From Arachis hypogaea (Eukaryota > Streptophyta > Magnoliopsida > Fabales > Fabaceae): a DNA stretch of 64,000 nucleotides. The stretch is from positions 117,654,449 through 117,718,448 of the forward strand of contig NC_092047.1 of assembly GCF_003086295.3 (NCBI RefSeq), in the 5' to 3' direction. The notes below the pieces were generated by a model. It saw only the letters and a list, made by a program, of their open reading frames with translations. It did no database searches and was not told the DNA's origin. Below, in pieces: positions 1 to 10,690 of the stretch (position 1 is its first letter; every line of letters begins with the position of its first letter). Both the position numbers and the translations under genes were made by a program.

Positions 1-60
1 TTACAATTTATAGTGCCCTATTTTACTCATTATATTAAAAACTATATCATAAAATCTTAG

Positions 61-238
61 CAGAGTTCCCATATTTATTTCTTGGATTTGGTACATGTCT
101 TTCAACTACCTCACCTACTAACTGCTGCTATCAAAATTGACGGTGGTTTGACAGAGGTAGCTGCTCTGATAGCCATGGTTTTCGGCTACCATTTCTTGGC
201 GTATCTTTCGATGTGGCACATGAAGCTTCAATCCGGAG
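61..238 (+). pseudogene. ABCG half-transporter last-exon relic, copy 1
   Basis: This is a remnant of the last exon of an ABCG (WBC) half-size ABC transporter. It begins with the codons for VPIFISW and ends with a decayed version of the C-terminal [12 protein letters not shown]. Compared with the fuller copies at 23873 and 33660, it lacks 40 bases after the TYKLLL-equivalent region, which shifts the frame. RRM is changed to WHM, and the terminal GCATGA is altered so the stop is lost. The conserved 3' UTR follows (GATCCAAGCATAACAAG and on to about 350). The nucleotide-binding domain is absent, so this cannot be a working transporter. It is nearly identical to 42163-42343, including the same 40-base deletion. 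Confidence 0.8.
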
Positions 239-605
239 CAAGATATCATTGATCCAAGCATAACAAGCAGTAGCCTGGATTGAAAGAAAGTGCTTCCATT
301 TTTCGTGAAGAGTGATATTGGATGAATGCTCAAATTATAAAGAAGACTACATTGATGTTTTACTGTCCAAACTTGTATATAAGGACACAGTAATTATGTT
401 GATCGAAGTCCGAATGAGCATGATTAAAGTTTGGGTAATCACATTCACTTAATTCACATTTGGGTCGTAACTCGTAAGTCATAATAAGTAGACTTTGTTT
501 TTTTTTTTTTAATCGTAGAATAAACAGGTTTGTATCATATAATGAATCCAACAAATGATGCCATCTCATTAGTTTTAAATAGAAGACAATAGATAGTAAC
601 CAACC

Positions 606-1103
606 GCTTTTTATTTTTAACATGGAGGAGAGTGTGAAGTGATTATGTGTTATGAAAAATAAGAGTACTTTTTTTATATGTGGTATCAGAAGGACTGAAA
701 TCGGACCGAGGAATTTAGCACAAGAAACTCGATCCGATTAGAAGGTATCTATAAAAAAACATTTTTTAATAAAACTCAGAAGGTCTGTTTTGATTTAAAA
801 AAAAAATCTAAAAACGAAGGGTCTGTTTTCATTTTAAGAAAAAATTGAAAAAATCAAAATTATAAACAGAGGGTCCGTTTTCAGTTTAAGAAAAAAAATA
901 AAAAATGTAAACGGAGGGTCCGATTTGATTTTAAGGGAAAAAAAATAATCGGACGGTCCGATTTATGGTCAACGAATTTTTTAACAAAGAATTCGGACGG
1001 TCCGATTTCTCGCTGCCATTGTTCAAAAAAGCCTGTCTCACACCTGTATACATCATAACCAAGCACAACTCACACACTCCTGCAATATCAAAAAAAATGA
1101 GTC
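606..1103. mobile_element. MULE-like MITE with 9-10 bp target duplication
   Basis: The word GTAACCAACC occurs just before (596-605) and just after (1104-1113) this block. The empty arrangement is seen at about 42596-42620, where the flanks are continuous. The two ends form imperfect inverted repeats over about 55 bases (left GGAGAGTGTGAAGTG against right-complement GGAGTGTGTGAGTTG). A 9-10 bp duplication suggests a Mutator-type insertion. The interior is non-coding and carries several imperfect tandem units built on GGAGGGTCCG or CGGACGGTCCG plus poly-A/T. There is no transposase. Confidence 0.6.
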
Positions 1104-1171
1104 GTAACCAACCAACCATTATTTCATAATTATTCAATTGAAACATAAAGTACAGATCAAATGGCATAGTC

Positions 1172-1229
1172 TCCTTATACTCAATTAAAAGGTTGCGGGT
1201 TCGAGTCTCCTATCTTTAGTAAAAAAAAA
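1172..1229 (+). mobile_element. tRNA-derived SINE fragment
   Basis: This short block interrupts sequence that is continuous at 14375-14395 and 42660-42680. It contains a B-box-like word (GGTTGCGGGTTCGAGTCTCC), ends in a run of about ten A, and is flanked by AAATG-like sequence. These are the marks of a 5'-truncated tRNA-derived SINE. It is too short to classify further. Confidence 0.45.
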
Positions 1230-1264
1230 ATGCAGTAAATACGTGTAAATTAAAAGTGTCATAA

Positions 1265-2362
1265 TCTATACTAATATATAAAGCCAATACCAGAGTTTAG
1301 TGTCCAATTTTTATAGACATCATTTACCTTCAAATAATTTATTTTACAAATCAAATTTATGGACAAAATAGTAATAATACATTTTTGTTTCTTAATTAAA
1401 AAAAGTCATTAACTCACAAAAGAGTTAATAACTGCGACAATCGTAAGGAAATTAAATAACTGCTCCACTTACAAATATTTCTGGCTGTTGTCGATTTTTT
1501 TCTGCGTCTTGCTATATTTTGGTTCTGACATACATTTATTAAGAAAGGGAGAATTCAACAAATTAATAATTACGTGCAAATGATCGCCATATGATTTGAC
1601 AAGGGAGTTGATACAATTCATACGCCAACTCCATTGTTAAACACAGGTATCTATATTCTACCTTTTAAAAAATACAAAAATCGACACGATAATGGTCCAA
1701 ATAATAGGTATAAGTGGTTGGTATTTTATATTCATGTTTTATTTTATTTTTGAGTACTAATTTTTAATTTTTAAAAGAAAATTCAAAGACAACATCCTCA
1801 ATGATATCCGCTTTCTCCTTCTTTCAACATCCTCAATTGCATCGCTTCCATCGTCATCCATCCGCTGTAGTTGTAAATTTAATTTGGCTTCACGCATAAC
1901 TTTCACTTACATTTTTCTTTTTCTTCAATTTACTTATTTAATTTATATTTTTAGTCATTCTTCTATTCTTTTAATTCATTTCTAATATTTTAGGTAAAAA
2001 ATAGTTTTGTCTTTTTTTCTTATCAATTTGATGTAAAAAATTGTTTTTTTTTATCTTACTAATTTGATGTAAAAAGAAAATATTTTTTTTATTTAATATG
2101 TGTTCTTATTTTTGTTTACATGTCTTTATTTATGGAACGAAGAAATTTCATAAATATTTTGTTAATTTTTTAGATTGCTTTGCAATAATATTTTTTTAAT
2201 TTTTTAAATTATTGATTACGTAGAATATTATATTTGAAATTTGAGTACATAAATATTTTTTTAAAATAAAATAAATTATTAATTTTGTCTACCACAATAT
2301 CATTTATCTTACATATTGGACTATACCAATGTATAATGAACTATACAAATGTATAATGGAAA
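1265..2362 (+). mobile_element. Possible Helitron 5' end and AT-rich spacer
   Basis: Homology to the other segmental copies stops at 1264, between A and TCTATACTAATATATAAAG. That sequence matches the usual 5' terminus of plant Helitrons (TC start, insertion after A). No CTRR 3' terminus with a hairpin was found before the LTR starting near 2363, so the element may be truncated by the later insertion. The rest is AT-rich, with poly-T runs around 2000-2200, and encodes nothing recognisable. Confidence 0.35.
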
Positions 2363-2771
2363 TGTTCGGTAGATCGGTTATCTGACGGTTCGGGTTGTGA
2401 TCCGGGATGATGGTAAGGGCTCGTCAAGTCGTGGACTGCTGGTCGAGGGGTGCGAGGTCCCGATATCCCGTGTTCTTCGGGGAGAGGGGGGATGCCACCT
2501 GCAAAGACACTCCGACGCTCTTGTCAGTAAATGTGCAGGTGTAAAGGGTAGTGTGATATGTGACGTACCTTGGGGGAAGAGCAAGTCTTCCCCTTATATA
2601 CCTGTCAGAGGTGGGCCCGATGAGAGCAGGCCCATGTTTCCAGGGACGTTGTCCTACAGCTGCACATGAGCTGTCTTGGACGCGTGTCCGGGTCGGTTGC
2701 GGGGCGTATATCCGGGCCGGGTGGCCTTCGGGTCAGGCGGACCCGCAGGGATTCTGGGCTAGGCCATAACA
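2363..2771 (-). mobile_element. 3' LTR of a Tat-lineage Ty3/gypsy element
   Basis: This GC-rich block reads TG...CA on both strands. On the minus strand it runs from TGTTATGGCC to CCGAACA. Immediately upstream on the minus strand (2772-2787) is a G-run ending GGGGGCAC, placed like a polypurine tract. On the minus strand it contains a canonical TATATAAGG (about 2590-2600), the expected promoter orientation for an element transcribed leftward. The left boundary is inferred from the TG and from the composition change. The partner 5' LTR is absent, so no target duplication can be verified. Confidence 0.6.
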
Positions 2772-3439
2772 GTGCCCCCGACGCGCCAGGAATGGTCGTG
2801 AGGGACATTGGTGGCGCGTGATTTCTTCGTTCGTGGGTTGTCTTTGGGTCGGCTGACCGTGGGAGGGACGTGCCCCCTGCGCGTGTGTCTCTTGGTTGCT
2901 GGGGCGACCGTTTTATCGCTTCGTTCTTCGCGCTGAGTATTAAATGCTCATAATGGGTTACGAAAAATTCTGCGCGCAAAGACTGTTTTACCCCTGGCCT
3001 TTTCGCGTTTTATGCAGCGGTTTTTAAACAGTTTCTTATTTCCTTGGCTCCCACTTTTGCTATTCCTCATTTTCTTCTCTCCCTGATATCCAAACCTTCT
3101 TGTTCGAGCGTCTCTGTGCTTCTTCCTTCACTTCCAGGTTCCTGCAATTAATTCAGGTATTTCCAGAATCCTTCTCTTTTCTGTTTCATTCTCGCATGCT
3201 TGTTGTATGTATTTGCTTTGCCATTTTTGCTGTTATGTGGTCTTTCAATGCTAGTTAGGGATGCTAGGTAGATGTGTTGGGGGAGGGGTACCATTCTTGG
3301 GCAGGTTTCTAGGTGATTTGTGCGATTGGTATAGTTCTTAGCCGTATTTGGTCATGATTGAGTAGAAAGGGTATAGTTTCTTGGGTTTTCCCCAGACTCC
3401 CGACCTCGTAGACTAACGGAATGGTACCCCGCTGTAGGT
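2772..3439 (+). promoter_or_regulatory. Non-coding leader region of the antisense ORF
   Basis: This is non-coding sequence between the LTR and the antisense ORF. A TATA-like word (GTATTAAAT) lies near 2936. Pyrimidine-rich leader sequence runs through 3050-3130. A donor-like CAG|GTATTT sits near 3156 and an acceptor-like CTGTAG lies just before the ATG at 3440, so a 5' UTR intron of about 280 bases is plausible. All of this is inferred from sequence words only. Confidence 0.35.
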
Positions 3440-5276
3440 ATGCCTCGTGTCGTCTCCCGGACTTTCCCTTCCGCGGCGAGCTATGATCCGTACGCTTGGG
3501 TAACCTCGGATGTAAAGGACTCGCCAAACCAGATGGATCTGGCGGAGTTGACGGAGTTCCGACAAGCCGGATACTTGTGCAGGGGGACAGACGAAGAGGC
3601 TAATTATGAGACCTCCGTGCCTGCCCCCCACGAGCGGCTGTACGAGATCAATCTTCACTCTCCCCGGATCGTCGATTGGATTTGGTTTTACAAAGCCATG
3701 TTTACCCAGGTCGGGGTTCGCCTTCCATTTTCCGAATTCCAGATGTCGCTCTTGAATTGGATATCTGTGTCACCGTCATAGCTCCATCCGAACAGCTGGG
3801 CTTCTATCCGCTGTTTCGAGATGGTTTGCGAGTATCTCGAGCTGCCGGTGTCGGTAGATGTCTTCCTTTTCTTCTTCAACCTTACTAACCCTTCCAAACA
3901 AGGGAAAGCAAGGAAAGGGTTCCTCTCTTTTCGGTCTGCCCAGGGTAGGAGAATATTTGGTCTGTTCGAGGACTCCTACCTTGGGTTTAAAGATAAATTC
4001 TTCAAAGTCCGTCCCGTTAAAGGTCGCCACCCCTTTTGGTTGTCCTTGGAGGGGGAACGCCTCATCCCCACTTATCGGAGTTTTGGGACAGGGTCGAATC
4101 CTTTTATTAAGGCAACATATAAGAGGATGTCCTCAGTAGATAAGAAAATAGCCGACGTGCTATTTGCCATTTTTGAAAAGAACCCCGTGAATCCTCATCT
4201 CCTCATGGGTGAACGGGAGGCCGCCAGGAGCTATATTCGTGAGTCGTCTTGTCTTGTGTTTTTTGTGTTGTTTATTACTGTTTACTTTACGTGTTCTAAC
4301 GGCTGATGCGTTTGTTTGTTTGCTGCAGTGGAGAGTGACGGGTCTTGAGAACCTGATGAAGACCTTCTTCAAAGAAAGCGATGAAGAGAAGGTCGAGGAG
4401 AAAGATACCGGGAACTCGGGTGGCCCTTCTGGGGAGAAGGGGGACCAGACTGTGCCCCCTCCCCAGGATACCGACGTGTCGGGCAAGAACCCAGAAGGGG
4501 TGCAAGCTTCTCCCCCTCCCGAAGTCATCGTTGGCGGGCACTCGCCTTCTGTCAATCAGGAAGATGACGATGTGGAGCTCATCCACACCCCTAAGAGACG
4601 GAGGGCGTCTGCGAGCCCGGAGGGGGCTCTCACCATCATGGAGAGAAACTTCGATGCCACAACCTTTATTGACTCGCAGCTGATTCCTGGGACGGAGGAG
4701 CATTTTCATGGAACCGACCTAGCCGGGCAGGCGAGATGGATGTACCGGACTTTGCTCCGGGGGGCTGTGATAGCTCGAAAGGCTGAGTTTGAGTTGTCGA
4801 GAATGCAGGCTCTCCGGAGGAAGCTCGAGTCCTCTGCCAAGGCAAACAATGACTTTAAGATGCAGGTTGAGCTGTTCCAGAGCCAGTTGTCCGAGATGGG
4901 GGAGAGGCTCAAGGTGTCCGAGGAAAAGGCGACATCCGCCGAGGAGAAATTGAAGGCTTCCGACGAGACGGTGGCCCGTTTAGCTGAGCGGGAGATGACA
5001 TTGGAGAGCCAGCTGAACGCCGCTCAGGGTCGGGTAGCAGTCTTGGAGAGAGAGCGTGACCAGGCCGTGTCGTCGGCTAAAGCCGCTAAAGTCGAGGTCG
5101 AGGAGCTCCGGAAGAAGCTGAAAGCGACCAAAGAGCAAGGGAAGAATGCGATCTCTATGACTGAAGATGCTTTGAAAGCCCAAGTGAAGATCGTGGCTCC
5201 TGACTTCGACACATCGGCTATTGGAGTCTTCAAAATGATCCAAGACAGCAAGATTGTCGACATGCCTAGGAAGTGA
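3440..5276 (+). pseudogene. Antisense ORF of Tat-type retrotransposon (putative gypsy-type transposase domain)
   Basis: This is a plus-strand gene inside a minus-strand Ty3/gypsy element, the arrangement known for the antisense ORF of Tat-lineage elements. Exon 1 (3440-4238) encodes the plant putative gypsy-type transposase domain, with PNSWA and a GLFEDSY stretch. Intron 4239-4328 has GT and CAG ends. Exon 2 encodes an acidic, proline-rich linker, a KRRR basic patch and a long coiled coil (roughly the last 180 residues, rich in E, K, A and L), ending at IVDMPRK. Two lesions are visible. An in-frame TAG at 3779-3781 falls where the continuing frame (LHPNSWA) implies a CAG. One extra base near 4340 puts the spliced frame out of register. 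It is therefore a pseudogene; its function is not established in any case. Confidence 0.75.
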
Positions 5277-5371
5277 TTTCCTATAACTTGAACATTTTGA
5301 TGTAGATTTGTTGAACATTTGTCGCATGTTTTGTAATTTGATACTTCGTAACAGTTACGTTTAGTTGGTTG
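5277..5371 (+). other. 3' flank of the antisense ORF, interrupted by an LTR insertion
   Basis: AT-rich trailer of the antisense ORF. Its last five bases, with the next base (TTTGG, 5372-5376), are the left target duplication of the inserted LTR element. The sequence resumes at 13529. Confidence 0.6.
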
Positions 5372-5376
5372 TTTGG

Positions 5377-6702
5377 TGGTGCGGTATTTTATAACAACAC
5401 TTACTAACCGGCAAGTGCACCGGGTCATACCAACTAATACCTTACGTGAGTAAGGGTCGATTCCACGAGGATTGATGGATTAAGCAACAATAGCGTTTGA
5501 TAGGCTTAGTTAGACAAACAAAAATTGATGTTGAGATGCAGCATAAAAGAGATTAAACAATATAAAAAATATTGAAGAAGGGCAAGTAATTAAGATGGGA
5601 ATAATATATGGAGAAGATAGTTAAGGTTTCAGAGTTATCTATTTTTCCGGATTAACTTTTCTTACTAACTATTTTAATCATGTAGGATTTAATTTATGGC
5701 AAACTATATGTGACTAGACTCTAATTCCTTAGACCTTCCTAGTCTCCTCTAAAATTTATCAACAGCCAATTCCTTGGTCAATTAACTCCAATTAGAGGGT
5801 GATAATCAAATTCCAGTTTATATGCCACAAAAACTCTAATTACCCAAAAATAAAAGGATTATATGTCACGTATCCCGTTAAATCCAAATAATTAAAATTT
5901 AGGAGAAAATGTTTTCAAGCTGTTGTTCAAGTAAAGAGTTTTTCCAAATTTTACAGGAACTCAAATAGAAAGAGGGTCATACTTCCGTTCCACCCAAATT
6001 CATAAAATAAAAAGCGAAAACAATTCTTAAATTATAAATCCATACATAAATTAAAATAGAAAAGGTAATAAAATCAATCCATAGACAGAGCTCCTAACCT
6101 TAACAATGGAGGATTAGTTGCTCATTATTGAGAGGAAAAATAAAGATTGTAAATTGGGATGGAATGGGATCCTTCCCAGGACCTCTCTACAAAGGAAGGA
6201 AAATTTCTCCCTTTTTATAACTAATCCTAATAAATTTAAAATCTAATATCTAAAACTAAAAATTAAAATAATATCTTTTCCTAGAATTAAAATTTGAATT
6301 TAAATTTGAATTAATTTAAATAATCAAATCTTCAATGGATGGATGGGGACCACTTGAATTGTCCATTATGCAGATCGCTCATGTGACGCGTCCGCGTTGT
6401 CCACGCGTTCGCGTCATTTGTGCAGATTCCAGTCCACGCGATCGCGTCATTGCGATTTTCTCCATTCCACGCGGTCGCGTGAGCCATGCGTCCGCGTCGG
6501 TATTCGCTGGTCATCTCCTTGGCTTCTTCTCTTTCTCTGCAGAAACTCCATCAAATTCCGCCAAATGCTACCTAAAATAAACAGTATTGTACAAAACTCA
6601 AAATAGCATTCATAATGGCTAAAATATAATTAATTCTTAATTAAATTCAATAATTTAGATGCAAATTCACTAGGAAAAGATAGACAAGATGCTCACACAT
6701 CA
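5377..6702 (-). repeat. LTR (3' LTR, minus orientation)
   Basis: Begins TGGTGCGG and ends CACATCA in plus-strand reading, 1326 bases. It carries the block common to this repeat class (GTGAGTAAGGGTCGA near 5450) and four or five ACGCG-NN-CGCGT palindromes at 6386-6510. The LTR shares about 98 percent identity with 12182-13523 by hand comparison. Confidence 0.9.
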
Positions 6703-7590
6703 CAACACCAAACTTAAACTGTTGCTTGTCCTCAAGCAACCAAAACTAATATAAGCTTAGGATGTGAATTTGCATGAGAATGAGAGTTCGATTAAGCCCA
6801 TGTCTTCTCTTATAGTGGGGTTTACAACTGCAATCCTGAACAATTTTGGCATCTCACTTTATCCTTTGAAGTTCAGAATGATTGGCATCCATAGGAACTT
6901 CAGAATTCAGATAGTATTATTGATTCTCCTAGTTCAGTATGTTGATTCTTGAACACAGCTTTTTTTATGAGTCTTGGCTGTGACCCTAAGCATTTTATTT
7001 TCCAGTATTACCATCGGATACATAAATGCCACAGACACATAACTGGGTGAACCTTTTCAGATTGTGACTCAGCTTTGCTATAGTCCCCAGTTAGAGGTGC
7101 CCAGAGTTCTTAAGCACACTCTTTTTGCTTTGGATCACGACTTTAACCGCTCAGTCTCAAGCTTTTCACTTGACACCTTCACGCCACAAGCACATGGTTA
7201 GGGACAGCTTGATTTAGCCGCTTAGGCCAGGATTTTATTCCTTAGGGCCCTCCTATCCATTGGTGCTCAAAGTTTTAGATCCTTTTTACCCTTTGCCTTT
7301 TTGTTTAAAGGGTTATTGACTTTTTCTGCTTGCTTTTTCTTTTTTTTTCTTTTTTTTTATTATTAAATATTTTTTTCGCAAGCTTTGTGTTTTTCACTGC
7401 TTTTTCTTGCTTCAAGAATCAATTTTATGATTTTTCAGAAACTCAATAACATTTCTCTTTGTCATCATTCTTTCAAGAGCCAACAATTTTAACATTCATA
7501 AACTTCACTATCAAAAAATATGCACTGTTCATGTCATGTATTCAGAATCACAGAAAATACCACCACATTTAAGTAAATAAGACTATTATT

Positions 7591-9432
7591 CAAGGTTGCG
7601 AGAACCGGACCGGTCAATGAACCGGTAAGGCAACTGGTTCACTGGTTCAATGGTCCGACCGGGGTTCAACCGGAGTTCAACCGGTTTAATTAAATATTAA
7701 ATAAAATTATTAAAAATTAATATATGTAATGCTTGATCACTATCTAGTTGTTCTATCTTCAAAAATAAAAATTTCTAATTAGTAACAACTACAATTTACA
7801 AACACAAATTTACACAAATTAAATACATTTACAGTCAATGACTAAATATTGATTGTTGAAAAGAAAAGTGAACCTGAACAAAATCACTAAATGAAGTCAA
7901 TCAAAATACAATGGTTCTCACAATGGTTCTCAACAAGCAACTAGAGAGGGCTAATTCCATAATTTCTAGCCTTGAAGATGCCCACAGAATTATGTTGTAG
8001 TTGTTGATCATTTTGTGGCTGTTCCATCTAAATTCAAAATGACAGCAATCTAGAATCCAGAAAAATATATCAATCCATATAACTCATACGACATTCATTC
8101 AACATAATTAACAGAGTAGAATTGAATTTAAATTTTAAACCCCAAAATTCAACAGAGCAGTATTCAACAGAGCAGAAATAAACAAAACTCAATATAGCCA
8201 AATCCAACATAGCAGAATTGAATTTATATACCGAAATTCAAAATAAACAAAATTGAAAAACAAAACAAGAATAATTAACAAAATAAAAAAATTAATTGAA
8301 AAACAGAACAAGAACCGATGAAGCTGTCTGAGATTCTTGTCCAGCATTATGTTGTTGTTGTTGATCATTTTCTGACTGTTCCATCTAAATTCAGAATGCC
8401 AGCAACCCAGAATCCAGACCAATATATCAATTCATAGTTCAAAGTTCATACAATTTATAATTTTATATGCATTCAATAGAGCAGAATCGACAAAATAAAA
8501 AAACTAAACAGAGCAGACTTGAAAAGATTCAAAAAAAATAAAAATTGAAGAACAGAGCATAACATAATTTTCAATTTCAACATGCATCAATTTTATTCTC
8601 AAATCCAACATACAAGTATACAACAAATTCATTCCACATTTGATTAATCATATAAAAAAAAATAAAAGAACAGAAGCCAGAAAAAAAAAATTGAAACAGT
8701 ATACACTGAACAGACGCCAGAAACCCGATCTTACCTTAAGAGAAGAACGAAGAAAAGCCAGAAAACAACACAGCACGAAGCCACGAACAGAAGCCACAAA
8801 CCCAGAAGCCCTAAACCCAGAAATCCAGAAACCCAGAAGCGGAGAAACCTAGAAGCCAGAAACGGAGAAACCCAGAAACCCAGGTGCGCGAGCGTGGGCG
8901 ACGGTGCGCGACGGTGCGCGAACGTCGGCGACGGTGCCCGAAGGTGGCCGAACGTCGGGTGTTCTTCACGGCGTCCTCTAATCCGTTGTATGCAGAAGCT
9001 GCTTCAATGTTGGAGAGTGGAGAATAGATTGGGAGTGGAGCTGATGGTTGGGAGTGGCGGTGGAGGGTTCTTCAATCTTCAGTTCTTCACTCTTCAGCCT
9101 TCACTTCTTCGAAGATTTTGGAGAAGGAGAATAGAGATTAGGGATTTTGGCTTTGGGTTTTCAATTTTGGGAGTGGCAGCCTCAGCAAGTCACGCGTTCT
9201 TCATCCCCTTTTTCTTTTTTTTTTTTTTATAAAAGAAACGACGCCGTTTGACTAGTAGGGGAAAAAACCGGCACATATAAAAACTGGCCCGGTTTGCCCG
9301 GTTCATCGGTTAACCACCGGTTTAGCCGGTTTTTTCGCAGCGCGGTTTTGTTCATGGACCGGATCGGCTATATGATCGGTTTTCGGTTAATCGGGTTGAA
9401 CCGGCCGGTCCGGTCCGGTTTTCAGAACATTG
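7591..9432. mobile_element. Non-autonomous hAT element nested in the LTR element
   Basis: A perfect 8-bp target duplication CTATTATT flanks the block (7583-7590 and 9433-9440). Terminal inverted repeats start CAAGGTTGCGAG on the left and CAATGTTCTGAA on the right complement, both continuing into AACCGGACCGG. The subterminal regions are packed with CCGGTT/AACCGG words on both sides, as in hAT elements with repeated transposase-binding motifs. The interior has no transposase. It holds an imperfect direct duplication (7989-8078 and 8346-8438), a CCCAGAAGC-type minisatellite (about 8760-8882) and a GC-rich GCGACGGTGC array (8884-8955). Confidence 0.85.
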
Positions 9433-10690
9433 CTATTATTCAATATAGACCCACTTTCTCATGCAATATATCACTCCTATATTTTTTTTTAAGCTCAGTG
9501 AGTAATACATGAGACATCTTTTCAGAATTAAAGCAATAGGAAAACTAAACTAGTCCTAGGATTCTAACTAATAAAGGATCATGCAACAGACAAAGCAAAA
9601 TAACAGAAAACCGAAACATAACATAGAAAAAAAGGGGAGGAATAAAAAATTAAAGGATCTCAACCACCTTAATTATCCTAGCGGTCGCTTTATTCTTCAG
9701 GTTGTGCTCCTTCGCGAAGATGATTCGCCTCCCTTTTGTATTAGAAAACCTATAAGCGCAGCGTCAACACTAAACTTAAAGGTTTGCTTGTCCTCAAGCA
9801 AAGAAGAACTGAAAATAGAAGAGACAAATATTAAAATAAAAAAAATAAAAGGATAAGAGAAAAAGAGAGAATTAGGATTGGGAGAGAGAAGGAAACTGGG
9901 CGGCGCAAGCGACGCGGCCGCGTGGGGCACGCGGTCGCGTGAATTGCGCGTTCTTCATAATGACGCGTTAGCGTCAGGCACGCGTCCGCGTGACCAAGTT
10001 TGTGATTTTAGCACACTTCTTGCCCCAAGCCAGCACAACTTTCTGCCCAGATACCTTCTACGTCGATTTTTCGGGTCACGCGGTCGCGTCGGTGACGCGC
10101 CCGCGTGGATAGTGAAAATCCCGAACGACGCGAACGCGTGGGGGACGCGTCCGCGTGGGCTTGTTTGTGCTAGAGGCATAATTCTTGCGCCACTCCCGCG
10201 TAACTCTCTGTTCAAATTTATTTTTCACGCACACATGATTGACGCGTTCGCGTCAATGACGCGATCGCGTCGTGTGCCTCTCTTCTTCTTCTTTTTTTTT
10301 TTTTAGCCTGAGGTGTTTGGTTCCTGTGATAAAATAGCTGCATGATTTGAAAATTAGTAAGAACTTAATAAAAATCAACTATGTAAAAACTACTACTACG
10401 AAAAACAGCTAAGAATGAAAAAGAACGATCATACCACGGTGGGTTATCTCCCACCAAGCACTTTTAGTTAAAGTCCTTAAGTTGGACATGTTGTGAGCTT
10501 CTTGTCATGGTGGCTTGTTCTTGTACTGATCCAGGAATCTCCACCAATGTTTGTAATTCCAATGGCTACCGGGATCCCAAACTAGGCGCATAACGCCTTT
10601 GAGCAAGTTGAAGCAAGTGACAAGGTCCCATGAGTGTTGATTGTGAGAATGAATTCCAGGGTCCCAAACCTTGCTTTTACACTCGTCTTC
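9433..10690 (-). other. LTR-element interior with ACGCG palindrome array
   Basis: Non-coding interior of the LTR element. From 9905 to 10275 there are about ten palindromic words of the form ACGCG-NN-CGCGT, spaced by unrelated phrases. Plus-strand frames through this array are open only because the words lack stop codons, so I do not call a gene. The remainder (10310-10690) is non-coding. Confidence 0.6.

Noticed and set aside
1195..1214. tRNA gene suggested by GGTTGCGGGTTCGAGTCTCC
   Set aside because: Only a B-box-like part is present; no acceptor stem or anticodon arm can be folded, and a poly-A tail follows. Called a SINE fragment instead.
2397..2979. Open frames on both strands in the GC-rich block
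   Set aside because: They lie inside the LTR and leader of the Ty3/gypsy element; the composition lacks stop codons and no family is recognisable.
8881..8955. Possible CRISPR-like or satellite array in GC-rich repeats
   Set aside because: Units are short, imperfect and without spacers; it is a minisatellite in a plant hAT element.
9878..10306. 142-codon plus-strand frame through the ACGCG array
   Set aside because: Open only because the repeated palindromes contain no stops; no conserved domain and both strands are open.
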